64,000 bases of DNA from an uncultured Carboxylicivirga sp. (GCF_963674565.1 NZ_OY771430.1:3906001-3970000); one strand, 5' to 3'. Shown: positions 9,628 through 18,097, counted from the first letter of the stretch. Made by a program: numbers and translations. Notes: a model not told the origin generated them from the sequence alone.

Positions 9628-10506
9628 TTATCTTTGCTTTAATCTCGAATAGTTTACAACATATATTCCGGCAAATACAACAATGCCTCCGGAAATTTGC
9701 CAAACAGAAAGTGATTCGCCCAAAATAAGCCAGGCAAAAAAAGCGGTTAGCACAGGTTGGCCCAAAAGTGTTGGCGATACAGTTGTTGCTCTCAAATAAC
9801 CCTGTGCGTAATTAATGAGTGTCCAACCAATTACATGAATACCTATACCATAAACTAAATAGATGACCCATGTTCTATCGCTATATCCTGTAAAACTAAA
9901 GTCTGAGAAACAAACTATAACACCCAATACCAAGGCAGCCGAGAAAGAGGTGATTGACAAATATTGCAAGGTATCCATCAATTGACGACCTTTTTGAGTA
10001 ATCAGATAATAAGTCCCATAAAACATACCGGCAATAAGGCTTAATAATATGCTGACTAACAACCCGTCTTTGCTAATATAACTATGAGAAACCATTAGCA
10101 ATATACCTATTAGCGTTATAGTCAGTCCAATCCAGAAGCCCTTCCTTTGCTTTTCCTTAAAGAATATCATTGCTCCAAAACCAACCCATAAAGGGGCAAG
10201 ATTGGCCATTAATGTTGGTATAGTAGCATTACTTATTTCTATTGCGGTTGACCATAATGCCGTATCAAAACCAAATGCAATGCCTCCTAAAATTGCCATC
10301 CCTATCCCTTTGGTTGGTATCACAACAATTTTTCTATAGCGAAAAAGAAAAGGTATGATAAGCACCAATGATGCGATAAAAACCCTGTAGAAGGCAGTTA
10401 TCAGACCTGGAGCTTCAGCCGATTTAATTAGAATAGCCGAAAAACCTATAATTATAAGGCCAGCAAACATGGCTGCATATGCCTTAACAATAATTTTGCG
10501 GTCCAT
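9628..10506 (-). CDS. DMT-superfamily (EamA) transporter
   Basis: This is a 292-residue inner-membrane protein with about ten hydrophobic segments arranged as two EamA repeats (roughly 8-140 and 150-288). The end of the second repeat carries the usual PVLTAFFAWLILGESLSVWQ motif. Members export amino acids or other metabolites, but the substrate cannot be read from sequence. Its start codon overlaps the stop of the neighbouring rarD-like gene by one base, so the two exporters are translated from one transcript. Confidence 0.88.
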   Translation of the reverse strand: MDRKIIVKAYAAMFAGLIIIGFSAILIKSAEAPGLITAFYRVFIASLVLIIPFLFRYRKIVVIPTKGIGMAILGGIAFGFDTALWSTAIEISNATIPTLMANLAPLWVGFGAMIFFKEKQRKGFWIGLTITLIGILLMVSHSYISKDGLLVSILLSLIAGMFYGTYYLITQKGRQLMDTLQYLSITSFSAALVLGVIVCFSDFSFTGYSDRTWVIYLVYGIGIHVIGWTLINYAQGYLRATTVSPTLLGQPVLTAFFAWLILGESLSVWQISGGIVVFAGIYVVNYSRLKQR

Positions 10507-11396
10507 TATTTTACTCTGCGAGATTTAAAAATAATTGTGTAACTATAAAAGGCCAAAGCCAACCAAATAAAACTAAATGCAATCTTTTGTTCCAACGGAA
10601 AGCCTTCCTTATAAATATAAATACCAAGTAATAACATAATTGTTGGACCAATGTATTGCATAAAACCTACAGAAGTTAATGTAATACGTTTTGCCCCTTG
10701 AGCAAACCAATAAAGTGGCAAGGTTGTAACCACACCTGCTAAAATCAACAATGTGTCTGTTAGTATATCTCCTGCAAATAGATGACCTGTTCCATCAACC
10801 ATCTTCCAAACAACATACGTTAATGCAAAAGGAGTCAACACCAAGGTTTCTATTGCAAGAGCAGGTAATGAATCAACTCCACTTTTCTTCTTTAATAAGC
10901 CATATAAACCAAACGAAAACGCAAGATAAACAGCAATCCATGGGAATTGACCATAATCGACTGTAAGATATAAAACAGAAACAGCCGCTAATAATAAGGC
11001 TATTAGTTGTATTTTACTCAATCTTTCTTGTAAAAAAATCATACCCAAGACCACATTGACCAATGGAGTAATGTAATAACCCAGACTTGCCTCCACAATT
11101 TGTCCTGCATTAACAGCATAAATATATACACCCCAATTGCTGCCTACTAGCAAACCTGTGATTATTAGTGTTAGTAAGGACTTTTTATTTTTAAAAATAG
11201 CCCCCAGATGAAGTTTACCTCTGATATATAAGAAAACCACAACAAAAATTAGTGACCAGAGAATCCTATGAGCTAGAATTTCTATAGCAGGCAGATGCGA
11301 CAGTAATTTCCAGTATATCGGCAGTAAGCCCCAACTCACAAAAGCCTGCGCTGTATAAAGATAGCCTTTAGCCTGTCCTTGATTATCATTTGTCAT
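10506..11396 (-). CDS. rarD: RarD-type EamA transporter
   Basis: This is a 296-residue protein with about ten membrane segments. Near the start it has the RarD signature (YTAQAFVSWGLLPIYWKLL, HRILWSL), then GLLVGSNWGVYIYAVN and the ASLGYYITPLVNVVLG motif, which together distinguish RarD proteins from other EamA transporters. The function in E. coli is linked to chloramphenicol sensitivity and the substrate is unknown. It lies upstream of and overlaps a second EamA exporter by one base. Start ATG at 11396 gives an N-terminus (MTNDNQGQAKG) consistent with the family. Confidence 0.88.
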   Translation of the reverse strand: MTNDNQGQAKGYLYTAQAFVSWGLLPIYWKLLSHLPAIEILAHRILWSLIFVVVFLYIRGKLHLGAIFKNKKSLLTLIITGLLVGSNWGVYIYAVNAGQIVEASLGYYITPLVNVVLGMIFLQERLSKIQLIALLLAAVSVLYLTVDYGQFPWIAVYLAFSFGLYGLLKKKSGVDSLPALAIETLVLTPFALTYVVWKMVDGTGHLFAGDILTDTLLILAGVVTTLPLYWFAQGAKRITLTSVGFMQYIGPTIMLLLGIYIYKEGFPLEQKIAFSFIWLALAFYSYTIIFKSRRVK

Positions 11397-11439
11397 GACC
11401 CGAAATTATTAAGGCAGCTAAGGTAGAAATAAAAGCAAT

Positions 11440-11754
11440 TTAATTTCCGTAGAACAAAAAATCGTTTAAGTCGAGATATCCTCTCAACAATAAAAACAAA
11501 ACGGATACTATTGATACGGCCAGAAAAAATGCCACAATTTTTTTTGTCAAATCAATACGATTCTCCCGAATCAACTTTTCCCGAAGAATTGTTCTTTGCT
11601 CGGGTGATAGCTCTTTTTGATGAGCAGGATGATGTCGGTAATTATGGGCTATCTTCTTACTGAGACCTGTGAATAATCGATCGCGCTTCTTCAACAATTC
11701 TCGGTTATTTCGCATTCGTTGGATCATATCCAACACATGACCAGCGTATGACAT
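11440..11754 (-). CDS. small single-span membrane protein, unknown
   Basis: The 104-residue product is strongly basic and helical in its first 65 residues (many Arg, Lys and His). It then has a single hydrophobic span at about 70-92 (IVAFFLAVSIVSVLFLLL) and a short acidic/aromatic tail. I do not recognise a family. It is on the same strand as the Nudix gene upstream (18 bases apart) and the rarD-like gene downstream (43 bases apart), consistent with one operon. The basic cytoplasmic head could bind nucleic acid or lipid head groups, but nothing confirms this. Confidence 0.7.
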   Translation of the reverse strand: MSYAGHVLDMIQRMRNNRELLKKRDRLFTGLSKKIAHNYRHHPAHQKELSPEQRTILREKLIRENRIDLTKKIVAFFLAVSIVSVLFLLLRGYLDLNDFLFYGN

Positions 11755-11772
11755 TTTAATTGGGTTTAATGT

Positions 11773-12387
11773 TTAGTCAAACACAACCGGTAAAGTATCA
11801 TTCTTTGCCAATTGAAATAATTCTTCCATCTGCGATTGAACGATTCGATCTTCTGATAATTCAGGTAGACTGTCAAGTTTAAACCAGCCCGAATCTTCAA
11901 TATCGAAAGCCCCTCGCAACTCCCCACCTGTCATACAACACAGAAAAACAATTTTATATACATAAAAAGGTGAGGCCGGATGATTGTGACAACGTTTATC
12001 ATAAACAGCTAATAAACGGACAACTTCCGATTGAATCCCTGTCTCCTCCTCCACTTCTTTTACAGCAATTTCGGCAGGTGTAAAACCTATATCTGCCCAA
12101 CCACCCGGAATAGTCCATTTACCATCCATCACTTCTTTCGCCATCAGTATTTCATCCTTCTCGTTGAGAATAAATCCACGGACATCTACTTTAGGAGTTG
12201 GATATTCTTTGGGAGGCAAGTAAAACCGATCAATAGTTTCAATAGGTTGATTAACAATTGCAGCCATTAATTCCTTACTCAAATCAATCAACTCCTGGTT
12301 ACGTTCTATCTCATAGCCATTTTGAGCATAAACCAAACCTGTTTCGGCTAATGCTTTGATCCGTTTTATTGTATTTAAATAATCCAT
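11773..12387 (-). CDS. Nudix hydrolase with Nudix_N domain
   Basis: The first 60 residues form the helical Nudix_N domain (DYLNTIKRIKALAETGLVYA). The Nudix fold follows with the box GGWADIGFTPAEIAVKEVEE then ETGI at about residues 113-138. The box keeps the KEVxEE core, with Lys in place of the usual Arg. The first conserved Glu position is occupied by Phe, which I believe is tolerated in this subfamily. Relatives hydrolyse ADP-ribose or nucleoside-diphosphate-linked compounds such as CDP-choline; the exact substrate is unknown. Length (204 residues) is normal. Confidence 0.88.
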   Translation of the reverse strand: MDYLNTIKRIKALAETGLVYAQNGYEIERNQELIDLSKELMAAIVNQPIETIDRFYLPPKEYPTPKVDVRGFILNEKDEILMAKEVMDGKWTIPGGWADIGFTPAEIAVKEVEEETGIQSEVVRLLAVYDKRCHNHPASPFYVYKIVFLCCMTGGELRGAFDIEDSGWFKLDSLPELSEDRIVQSQMEELFQLAKNDTLPVVFD

Positions 12388-12441
12388 AGCTAAATGTACT
12401 CAATCTTATGCAGCTGCAAAACATAACAATGGAGAAAAAAA

Positions 12442-12606
12442 TCAACCGAAGAAATAATTTAGAATATCCAAAAGTATCACCAATAACGCATATGAGAAAA
12501 GTACCATCATAATAATTCGTAACACTTTCATTTTCTTACTGTTCTTTAGCAAAAAATAGGCTCCCGAGGAAGCAATCATTAATAATATGGAATTGAGAAC
12601 TGTCAT
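12442..12606 (-). CDS. 54-residue two-span membrane protein, unknown
   Basis: A short reading frame starts with ATG at 12606 and stops with TGA at 12442. The product has two hydrophobic helices, about residues 3-20 (VLNSILLMIASSGAYFLL) and 28-52 (VLRIIMMVLFSYALLVILLD), joined by a basic turn KNSKKMK, as expected for a small inner-membrane hairpin obeying the positive-inside rule. It lies about 54 bases upstream of the Nudix gene on the same strand. No family is recognised. The clean amphipathic design rather than random composition makes me think it is real. Confidence 0.55.
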   Translation of the reverse strand: MTVLNSILLMIASSGAYFLLKNSKKMKVLRIIMMVLFSYALLVILLDILNYFFG

Positions 12607-12731
12607 ACTTTTGCATATAGCTTAATATACTACATTTCAGACATTTTTCAATATTTTTCCACTTATAAAAATGATTTTTCAATTTTAACACTCTTTAATC
12701 TTTAAGAAGTTAGCTAATTCACTTATTTATT

Positions 12732-12739
12732 TACCTTTG
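12732..12739 (+). promoter_or_regulatory. promoter -7 box of the RRM gene
   Basis: TACCTTTG matches the Bacteroidota -7 consensus TANNTTTG exactly. A clear -33 TTTG is not seen at the expected distance. It would place the transcript start near 12746 and give a leader of roughly 145 bases before the RNA-binding protein gene. Confidence 0.5.
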
Positions 12740-12862
12740 TAAAGTATTTAAAAATGGATAGTTTGATTTTTGGCTGCTAGTTTGAATTACCTTCCGTCAG
12801 ATAAGGTGCTTACCTTCCACATTTCAATTCTTCCCTTGTTTAAATCATTATTGTTTAATTAA

Positions 12863-12877
12863 GTGCTTCTGTAGCAC
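12863..12877 (+). promoter_or_regulatory. hairpin in the 5' leader of the RRM gene
   Basis: GTGCT (12863-12867) and AGCAC (12873-12877) form a five-pair stem with a five-base loop, ending 13 bases before the first ATG. The location could control ribosome access. The stem is short, so functional relevance is uncertain. Confidence 0.35.
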
Positions 12878-12890
12878 AACGTTTTATTTT

Positions 12891-13193
12891 ATGATGAATA
12901 TTTTTATTTCGAACCTGACTTACGCTATCACTGATGGTGATTTACAGGAACTTTTCGAGGAGTATGGACAAGTAAGTTCAGCCAAAATTATCACTGACCG
13001 CGAAACTCGCAAATCAAGAGGCTTTGGCTTCGTTGAAATGCCTGATGCAGAAGCTGGTCGCAAAGCTATTGAAGAACTTGACCGTGCTGAGTACGATGGT
13101 CGTGTTATCAATGTAAAAGAAGCAGAAGCTCGTCCACAACGTAGCAACAACAACCGTGGTGGAAACGGTGGCGGTAACCGTCGTCGTTACTAG
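12891..13193 (+). CDS. RRM-domain RNA-binding protein
   Basis: This is a 100-residue protein with one RNA recognition motif covering residues 2-80. RNP-2 is IFISNL at the N-terminus and RNP-1 is SRGFGFVEM in the middle; both aromatic positions are present. The last 20 residues are a low-complexity Gly/Asn/Arg tail. Such small RRM proteins are abundant in Bacteroidota, which lack a typical Hfq-centred network, and are thought to act as global single-stranded RNA binders. ATG codons lie at 12891 and 12894; the second would give the common family start MNIFISNL. A long leader precedes it and a strong terminator follows. Confidence 0.95.
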   Translation: MMNIFISNLTYAITDGDLQELFEEYGQVSSAKIITDRETRKSRGFGFVEMPDAEAGRKAIEELDRAEYDGRVINVKEAEARPQRSNNNRGGNGGGNRRRY

Positions 13194-13214
13194 TATCTTG
13201 CTTAAAGAAATTAA

Positions 13215-13250
13215 AAAAGGCTGTTCGCAATGCGGACAGCCTTTTCTTTT
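13215..13250 (+). terminator. rho-independent terminator after the RRM gene
   Basis: A 14-pair stem (13215-13228 with 13232-13245, one G-T wobble) closes a three-base loop. The 3' arm ends in TTTT and is followed by CTTTTT. Confidence 0.88.
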
Positions 13251-13388
13251 TAAAGAATAATTTATACCAAACACTACCTTTTTAAGTTAGGTACTTTCCA
13301 AAAATTAACTATTTTTAAGTGCGGACCTCTTCAAACAATCAAAACCAACCTGTGTTTTCTTTTAAACAGATAAACCTAAACACTTAAA

Positions 13389-14477
13389 ATGAAAGAATTT
13401 TTTACTCAAAATTTCAAAAGCGAAGATTTACTGTTACCGATTATTTTTTCAATACTGCTGCTAATTGCTGCATGGTTTGCCGGTGTTCTTTTAATTCGAT
13501 TACTTCGAAAAGCAATACATCGTGAACATAACAGGGTTATTGAAAAGGTTGTAAAACTGGTTAAGACTCCCATTAAACTTTTAACTGTTGTATTAGCCAT
13601 TAGTTTAATCAATTACTATTTTAAAGACTCAATTGACATTAACGGAGGCAAAATTATTTTCATAATACTGGTCTTTACCATTACCTATCTTGCAATAGCC
13701 ATCATTCGTAGTATTAAGCACTTCATATTATCGAGCTATAACATACTGGATGCTGATAATTTAAAAGCCCGCAAGATTCACACTCAAATGCGTGTATTTG
13801 AGCGCTTGCTTATTTTTCTTGTCACATTTATAGGCATGTCGGTAGCGTTGTTAAGCTTCGAAAAAGTTCGTGAAATTGGATTAAGTCTTCTGGCATCGGC
13901 AGGTATTGCAGGTATTATCATTGGTTTTGCAGCACAAAAAAGTTTATCTCTTTTGTTAGCAGGTTTTCAGATTGCCATAACTCAACCCATACGACTTGAT
14001 GATGTAGTTATTGTTGAAGGAGAATGGGGCTGGATAGAAGAAATTACCCTTACTTATGTGGTTGTTCGAATTTGGGATAAAAGAAGATTAATAGTACCTA
14101 TCAATTATTTTATTGAAAAGCCATTTCAAAACTGGACTCGTCAGTCTGCAGATATTCTTGGAACCGTATTTATTTATGTTGATTATGGTTTCCCGGTTGA
14201 AAAAATGCGTGAGGAAATGAGCCGGATATTGCCGGATATTCAGGAATGGGATGGTGAAGTAAATGTACTGCAAGTAACAGATGCGACCGAAAAAACAATG
14301 GAACTAAGAGCCCTGGTAAGTGCTAAAGACTCGCCCAAAGCCTGGGATTTAAGAGTAAGGCTTCGTGAAGAGCTGATACAATTTATGCAGCGTGAATATC
14401 CTGACTACCTGCCAAAAGCAAGAATTGAATTTGAAAAAGAAAATAATTTAGACAGTAAAGAGAAGGTATTGGAATAA
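13389..14477 (+). CDS. MscS-family mechanosensitive ion channel
   Basis: The 362-residue protein has four N-terminal membrane helices (about 15-38, 62-78, 88-110, 135-155). Then comes the pore-lining helix with the small-residue pattern LLASAGIAGIIIGFAAQKS (about 168-187). The MscS beta domain starts at FQIAITQPIRLDDVVIVEGEWGWIEEI, and the alpha/beta cytoplasmic domain ends near residue 350. Length and motifs are typical of small-conductance channels that relieve osmotic downshock in the inner membrane. It stands alone between the RRM gene and the peptidase gene. Confidence 0.93.
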   Translation: MKEFFTQNFKSEDLLLPIIFSILLLIAAWFAGVLLIRLLRKAIHREHNRVIEKVVKLVKTPIKLLTVVLAISLINYYFKDSIDINGGKIIFIILVFTITYLAIAIIRSIKHFILSSYNILDADNLKARKIHTQMRVFERLLIFLVTFIGMSVALLSFEKVREIGLSLLASAGIAGIIIGFAAQKSLSLLLAGFQIAITQPIRLDDVVIVEGEWGWIEEITLTYVVVRIWDKRRLIVPINYFIEKPFQNWTRQSADILGTVFIYVDYGFPVEKMREEMSRILPDIQEWDGEVNVLQVTDATEKTMELRALVSAKDSPKAWDLRVRLREELIQFMQREYPDYLPKARIEFEKENNLDSKEKVLE

Positions 14478-14480
14478 TGA

Positions 14481-14488
14481 TAAATTTG
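14481..14488 (+). promoter_or_regulatory. promoter -7 box of the M28 peptidase gene
   Basis: TAAATTTG fits TANNTTTG and lies 29 bases before the ATG at 14518. The predicted transcript start is near 14495. A -33 element is not obvious. Confidence 0.45.
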
Positions 14489-14517
14489 TATCTGTAACTA
14501 CTAAACTCATTTCACAT

Positions 14518-15963
14518 ATGAATCTCAAAAGATCTAACCTATTGCTATTTTGTGCCTTAATAGTAACACCGCTATTTGCACAAAATCAAACAGAGCGTCT
14601 AAAAAATCATGTATACACACTTGCCTCCGACAGCCTGGAAGGAAGAGGACTGGGCACCGTAGGTAAGATAAAAGCATTCAACTACATTGCTGAACAATTT
14701 AAAGAAATTGGATTAACACCCTTATGCGAAAATTACCAGCATCAATTTACCTTTATGGAAAATCTGATGAGGGTACCTGCTACAAATGTTGTTGGTATGC
14801 TTGAAGGTAACGATCCTGAATTAAAATCGGAATACATAGTTATAGGAGCACATTACGATCATCTTGGTTATCGAGAAAAAGATGGTGAGAAAATAATTTA
14901 CAATGGAGCCGACGATAACGCCTCCGGTGTTGCCACTGTAATCGAGACAGCCCGCTATCTCAAACAGAACCAATCAAAACTGAAATACAGTGTTATATTT
15001 GTTGCTTTCGATGCCGAAGAAAGCGGGTTAGTTGGATCAAGGTATTTTCTTTCAGACAAGGTGATTGATCCTGCCAAAGTAAAATTCATGTTCAGTGTAG
15101 ACATGGTTGGCATGTATTCAAGCATTGGTAGTTTGCGCTTGCAGGGTATGGCGTTATTGAAAGATGGTGATGAGATGGCTCAATCAATAGCTATTAAAAA
15201 CAAGCTGATAATTGCAAAAGCAAACACCACCAAAGTAGAGCTAACCGATACGAAATCTTTTGCCGACTATGGAATACCAGCCACACATTTATTTACAGGA
15301 TTAAAATCACCTTATCACAAACCGGAAGACACAGCCGATAAACTTGATTATGAAGGAATGAATACGATTTGCACTTTTTTGTGCAAATTATCAGAAGAAA
15401 TAGCAACTCAGGATATGCTGGTGGCTCATCGCAAAGCAACTCAGGAAATACCACCGGTTACCATTGGAGGGAAAATCGGGATGGGTTCAAGCAGACTTGT
15501 TTTTAACGATGAACAACTACAAACAATTCCTCGCTTTGCGATTGAGCCAGGATTATTTGCACAAATAAAAATAACCCGTTCGCTATTTTTACAACCCGAA
15601 GTTGTCTATGATATTCATAGTTACAAAGTAAACGACAGTAAAATAAACATGCAATCAATCACAACTCCTGTATCACTCATGCTTAAAACATATAACAATG
15701 ATATGTTCACACCAAAGTTCTTTGTATTGGCCGGAGCTTATTATAGTTATCATTTAAATGGCAAGATTGATGGCGAAAAGATGGATTTCGATGCAACTTA
15801 TAACAGAGATGATTATGGATTTATTTGGGGATTTGGCTTTGAATTTTATAAGGTTCAGCTAAGTTCCACCTACCGCAACAGCTTACAAGATTTTAGTCAA
15901 GATTCTTCTACAGGTGACACTAACAGATCAGCTGTATATTTTAATATGGGTTGGAGATTTTAA
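14518..15963 (+). CDS. M28-family metallopeptidase with C-terminal beta-barrel domain
   Basis: The protein is exported (signal peptide ending ...TPLFAQ). Residues 25-305 form an M28 aminopeptidase domain with all zinc-ligand motifs visible: HYDHLGY (about 111), GADDNASG (about 130), DAEESGLVGS (about 163), SVDMVG (about 192) and YHKPEDT (about 265). Normal single-domain members stop near residue 310. Here about 170 more residues follow, with alternating aromatic strands (SLFLQPEVVYDIHSY, FFVLAGAYYSYHL, YGFIWGFGFEFYKVQLSSTYR) ending in YFNMGWRF. That is the look of an eight-stranded OmpW/PorT-like barrel. I infer an enzyme tethered to the outer membrane. The substrate is unknown. Confidence 0.88.
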   Translation: MNLKRSNLLLFCALIVTPLFAQNQTERLKNHVYTLASDSLEGRGLGTVGKIKAFNYIAEQFKEIGLTPLCENYQHQFTFMENLMRVPATNVVGMLEGNDPELKSEYIVIGAHYDHLGYREKDGEKIIYNGADDNASGVATVIETARYLKQNQSKLKYSVIFVAFDAEESGLVGSRYFLSDKVIDPAKVKFMFSVDMVGMYSSIGSLRLQGMALLKDGDEMAQSIAIKNKLIIAKANTTKVELTDTKSFADYGIPATHLFTGLKSPYHKPEDTADKLDYEGMNTICTFLCKLSEEIATQDMLVAHRKATQEIPPVTIGGKIGMGSSRLVFNDEQLQTIPRFAIEPGLFAQIKITRSLFLQPEVVYDIHSYKVNDSKINMQSITTPVSLMLKTYNNDMFTPKFFVLAGAYYSYHLNGKIDGEKMDFDATYNRDDYGFIWGFGFEFYKVQLSSTYRNSLQDFSQDSSTGDTNRSAVYFNMGWRF

Positions 15964-15972
15964 ATCTAAATA

Positions 15973-16010
15973 GCCTGATTTCATAACAAATTTGAAATCA
16001 GGCCATTTTT
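15973..16010 (+). terminator. rho-independent terminator after the M28 peptidase gene
   Basis: A perfect 11-pair stem, GCCTGATTTCA (15973-15983) with TGAAATCAGGC (15993-16003), is followed by CATTTTTTT. Confidence 0.9.
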
Positions 16011-16037
16011 TTAAATAAAAACCCGTCTCGTATTTTT

Positions 16038-16064
16038 TTGACAGCAGCTATTCTTCTAACTTTG
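16038..16064 (+). promoter_or_regulatory. promoter of the flippase-like gene
   Basis: The box TAACTTTG (16057-16064) matches TANNTTTG. TTGACA stands upstream at 16038-16043, closer than the usual spacing. The box ends only five bases before the ATG at 16070, so the transcript may be leaderless. Confidence 0.5.
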
Positions 16065-16069
16065 TTTTT

Positions 16070-17140
16070 ATGACCGATAACTCTGGTAAAATATTAAGAA
16101 GCATCCGACCAGGGAAAATTACCCTTCCCATTTTTATTGGATTGGCAGTTACCGGTTATTTTCTTTATCATGAGTTCGATGCATCTGTGATGGATGCTTT
16201 TACATTTTCCTTCCAATCAATTTTCTGGTTTTTTGTATCCTTTTTAATGATAGCAGCCAGAGATTTAGGGTATATTTATCGCATACGTCTTTTGAGCGGA
16301 ACACAAATAACCTGGCGAAAAGCTTTTAACATAATTATGTTGTGGGAGTTCACTTCTGCTATTACTCCTTCTGCAATAGGTGGAACAAGTGTTGCAATTT
16401 TCTTTATCAACAAAGAAGGAATCAAAATTGGCCGAAGTACAGCCATTGTAATGGTAACCTCCTTTCTGGATGAATTGTATTTTATTATAACATTTCCTCT
16501 CATCCTGCTTTTCATCGGACGAACTGATATTTTTGCTTTTGGCAATTCAATCGAGAACAGTCTGCCCTTTTATAAAAACCAATTTTTAATGTTTGCTCTT
16601 GCCGGTTATATTGTAAAACTGGCATATACAATCGTTATAAGCTATGGTCTTTTTGTTAATCCACGTGGATTGAAATGGTTATTACTTTGGATTTTTAAAT
16701 TACCTATTATTAGACGATGGAGACCACAGGCAAACGAGTCCGGATCTGATTTAATTGCCGCTTCGAAGGAATTTAAGACTTGGCCCTTTAAAAATTGGCT
16801 CAAAGCTTTTATGGCAACTGCATTCAGCTGGACCTCCCGTTACTGGATTGTAAACTCGCTCATTTTGGCATTTTTCGGATTCCATTTCCTCGGATGGAAT
16901 GATCACATTCTGATATTTGGCAAACAATTGGTAATGTGGATTATGATGCTGGTTAGTCCAACACCCGGAGGTAGTGGATTTGCAGAGTGGGTATTTAAAG
17001 AGTTTCTTTCAACCATGATACCTATTGGCACAGGTGTTGCTATGGCTTTTATGTGGCGGGTTGTAAGCTACTATCCATACCTGTTAATCGGGGCTTTTAT
17101 TGTACCTCGCTGGATAAAGAAGCACTTTGTGAAAGGTTAG
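16070..17140 (+). CDS. flippase-like integral membrane protein (UPF0104, LPG synthase TM domain family)
   Basis: This is a 356-residue polytopic protein with seven or eight hydrophobic segments. Family blocks are the WEFTSAITPSAIGGTSVAIF region (about 89-108) and the SPTPGGSGFAEWVF motif near residue 300. The two match the membrane domain found in lysyl-phosphatidylglycerol synthase/flippase (MprF-like) and UPF0104 proteins. No C-terminal synthetase domain is present, so a lipid transport or glycolipid-related role is likelier than aminoacyl transfer. The first ATG is directly behind a promoter box and no alternative start precedes the first membrane segment. Confidence 0.85.
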   Translation: MTDNSGKILRSIRPGKITLPIFIGLAVTGYFLYHEFDASVMDAFTFSFQSIFWFFVSFLMIAARDLGYIYRIRLLSGTQITWRKAFNIIMLWEFTSAITPSAIGGTSVAIFFINKEGIKIGRSTAIVMVTSFLDELYFIITFPLILLFIGRTDIFAFGNSIENSLPFYKNQFLMFALAGYIVKLAYTIVISYGLFVNPRGLKWLLLWIFKLPIIRRWRPQANESGSDLIAASKEFKTWPFKNWLKAFMATAFSWTSRYWIVNSLILAFFGFHFLGWNDHILIFGKQLVMWIMMLVSPTPGGSGFAEWVFKEFLSTMIPIGTGVAMAFMWRVVSYYPYLLIGAFIVPRWIKKHFVKG

Positions 17141-17147
17141 TTGTATT

Positions 17148-17176
17148 TGACAAACGCCATGTATTATGTGACAAAC
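17148..17176 (+). repeat. direct repeat upstream of the ModA-like gene
   Basis: TGACAAAC occurs at 17148-17155 and again at 17169-17176, a 21-base period equal to two helical turns. It could be an operator for the downstream binding-protein/kinase pair. No binding protein is known. Confidence 0.3.
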
Positions 17177-17236
17177 AAACTGTTATTCAATTATATAAAT
17201 CCATAACTTGGGCCTGTATAATTATATGTGTATATA

Positions 17237-18055
17237 ATGGCCCTACACAAGTACCAGATCCTCTTCGTCCTGAGTCTTATTTTAATAGCTACAGGATGTA
17301 AGCAACGAAAAAAAAATAGTACTTCAGAATCCTTGCAAACTCAAAAAGAGTTGGTCGTTTATTGCGAAAACTCAATGCTGGGGCTGATTTTGAACCTTAA
17401 AGAGCAATTTGAAATACAATACAATTGCAAAGTAAGAGTTCAGAATGATTGTGCTCAAAATTTAATGGACCTGATTAGTTACACAGGTAAAGGTGACCTT
17501 TACATACCTTCTTCAACAGCTACTTTTGAAAAATTTTACCAGGAAACAGGCCAGGCTTTGATGGATTCAGTTTTTATTGGATATAATTCTTTGACTTTCA
17601 TGGTAAAGAAGGGTAATCCTACAAATTTCGATGGAAGATTCTCATCTCTGCTGAAAGATAAATACTCTTTAATCATAGCTAATCCGGAAACAAGCTCTAT
17701 CGGTTTTGAAACAAGGAAATTATTACAAACTCAAAATGTTTATGACAGGCTGTTACCTAAAATAGTTGCCCTTACATCCGACTCAAAAGGACTGATAAAA
17801 GAACTGAAAAATGACAAGGTAGATATTGTTATTGACTGGGAAAGTAACTACTTTGTTAATGGAAATCGCAATTATGTTGATATTATCAAACCTGATCTGC
17901 AAAATAATTTACATATACCCATTTTTGCAACAAGTCTTTCATGTAGCTCAGAACCAGTACTTACCAAAGCCTTTCTAAATTTCACCAACACCCAATTAAA
18001 TGAAAACAGATTAAGTAAATACGGTTTTACTAAAAGGAAAACGATAATTTTTTAA
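17237..18055 (+). CDS. ModA-like periplasmic substrate-binding lipoprotein
   Basis: This is a 272-residue lipoprotein (lipobox IATGC, Cys21) with a type II periplasmic-binding fold. It has the first-lobe start LVVYCENSM, the GDLYIPSS segment typical of molybdate/tungstate-binding proteins, the hinge NPETSSIGFETRKLL (about 148-162) and a second-lobe segment KVDIVIDWES. The nearest named family is ModA-like oxyanion-binding proteins. No ABC permease or ATPase accompanies it. Instead a hybrid histidine kinase follows after 42 bases, so I infer a sensing role. The ATG at 17237 is preferred over the in-frame GTG at 17228, because the signal peptide then begins directly with MALHKYQ. Confidence 0.82.
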   Translation: MALHKYQILFVLSLILIATGCKQRKKNSTSESLQTQKELVVYCENSMLGLILNLKEQFEIQYNCKVRVQNDCAQNLMDLISYTGKGDLYIPSSTATFEKFYQETGQALMDSVFIGYNSLTFMVKKGNPTNFDGRFSSLLKDKYSLIIANPETSSIGFETRKLLQTQNVYDRLLPKIVALTSDSKGLIKELKNDKVDIVIDWESNYFVNGNRNYVDIIKPDLQNNLHIPIFATSLSCSSEPVLTKAFLNFTNTQLNENRLSKYGFTKRKTIIF

Positions 18056-18097
18056 ATTTATACGTTCGTAAAACACAGTTAGTTTAATTTACATCTT

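Noticed and set aside
12920..13274. Minus-strand frames across the RRM gene.
   Set aside because: They are antisense shadows of a clear RRM coding sequence, and one also runs through the terminator.
17053..17301. An 82-codon frame on the plus strand between the flippase-like and ModA-like genes.
   Set aside because: It overlaps the ends of both well-supported genes in another frame and has no coding character.
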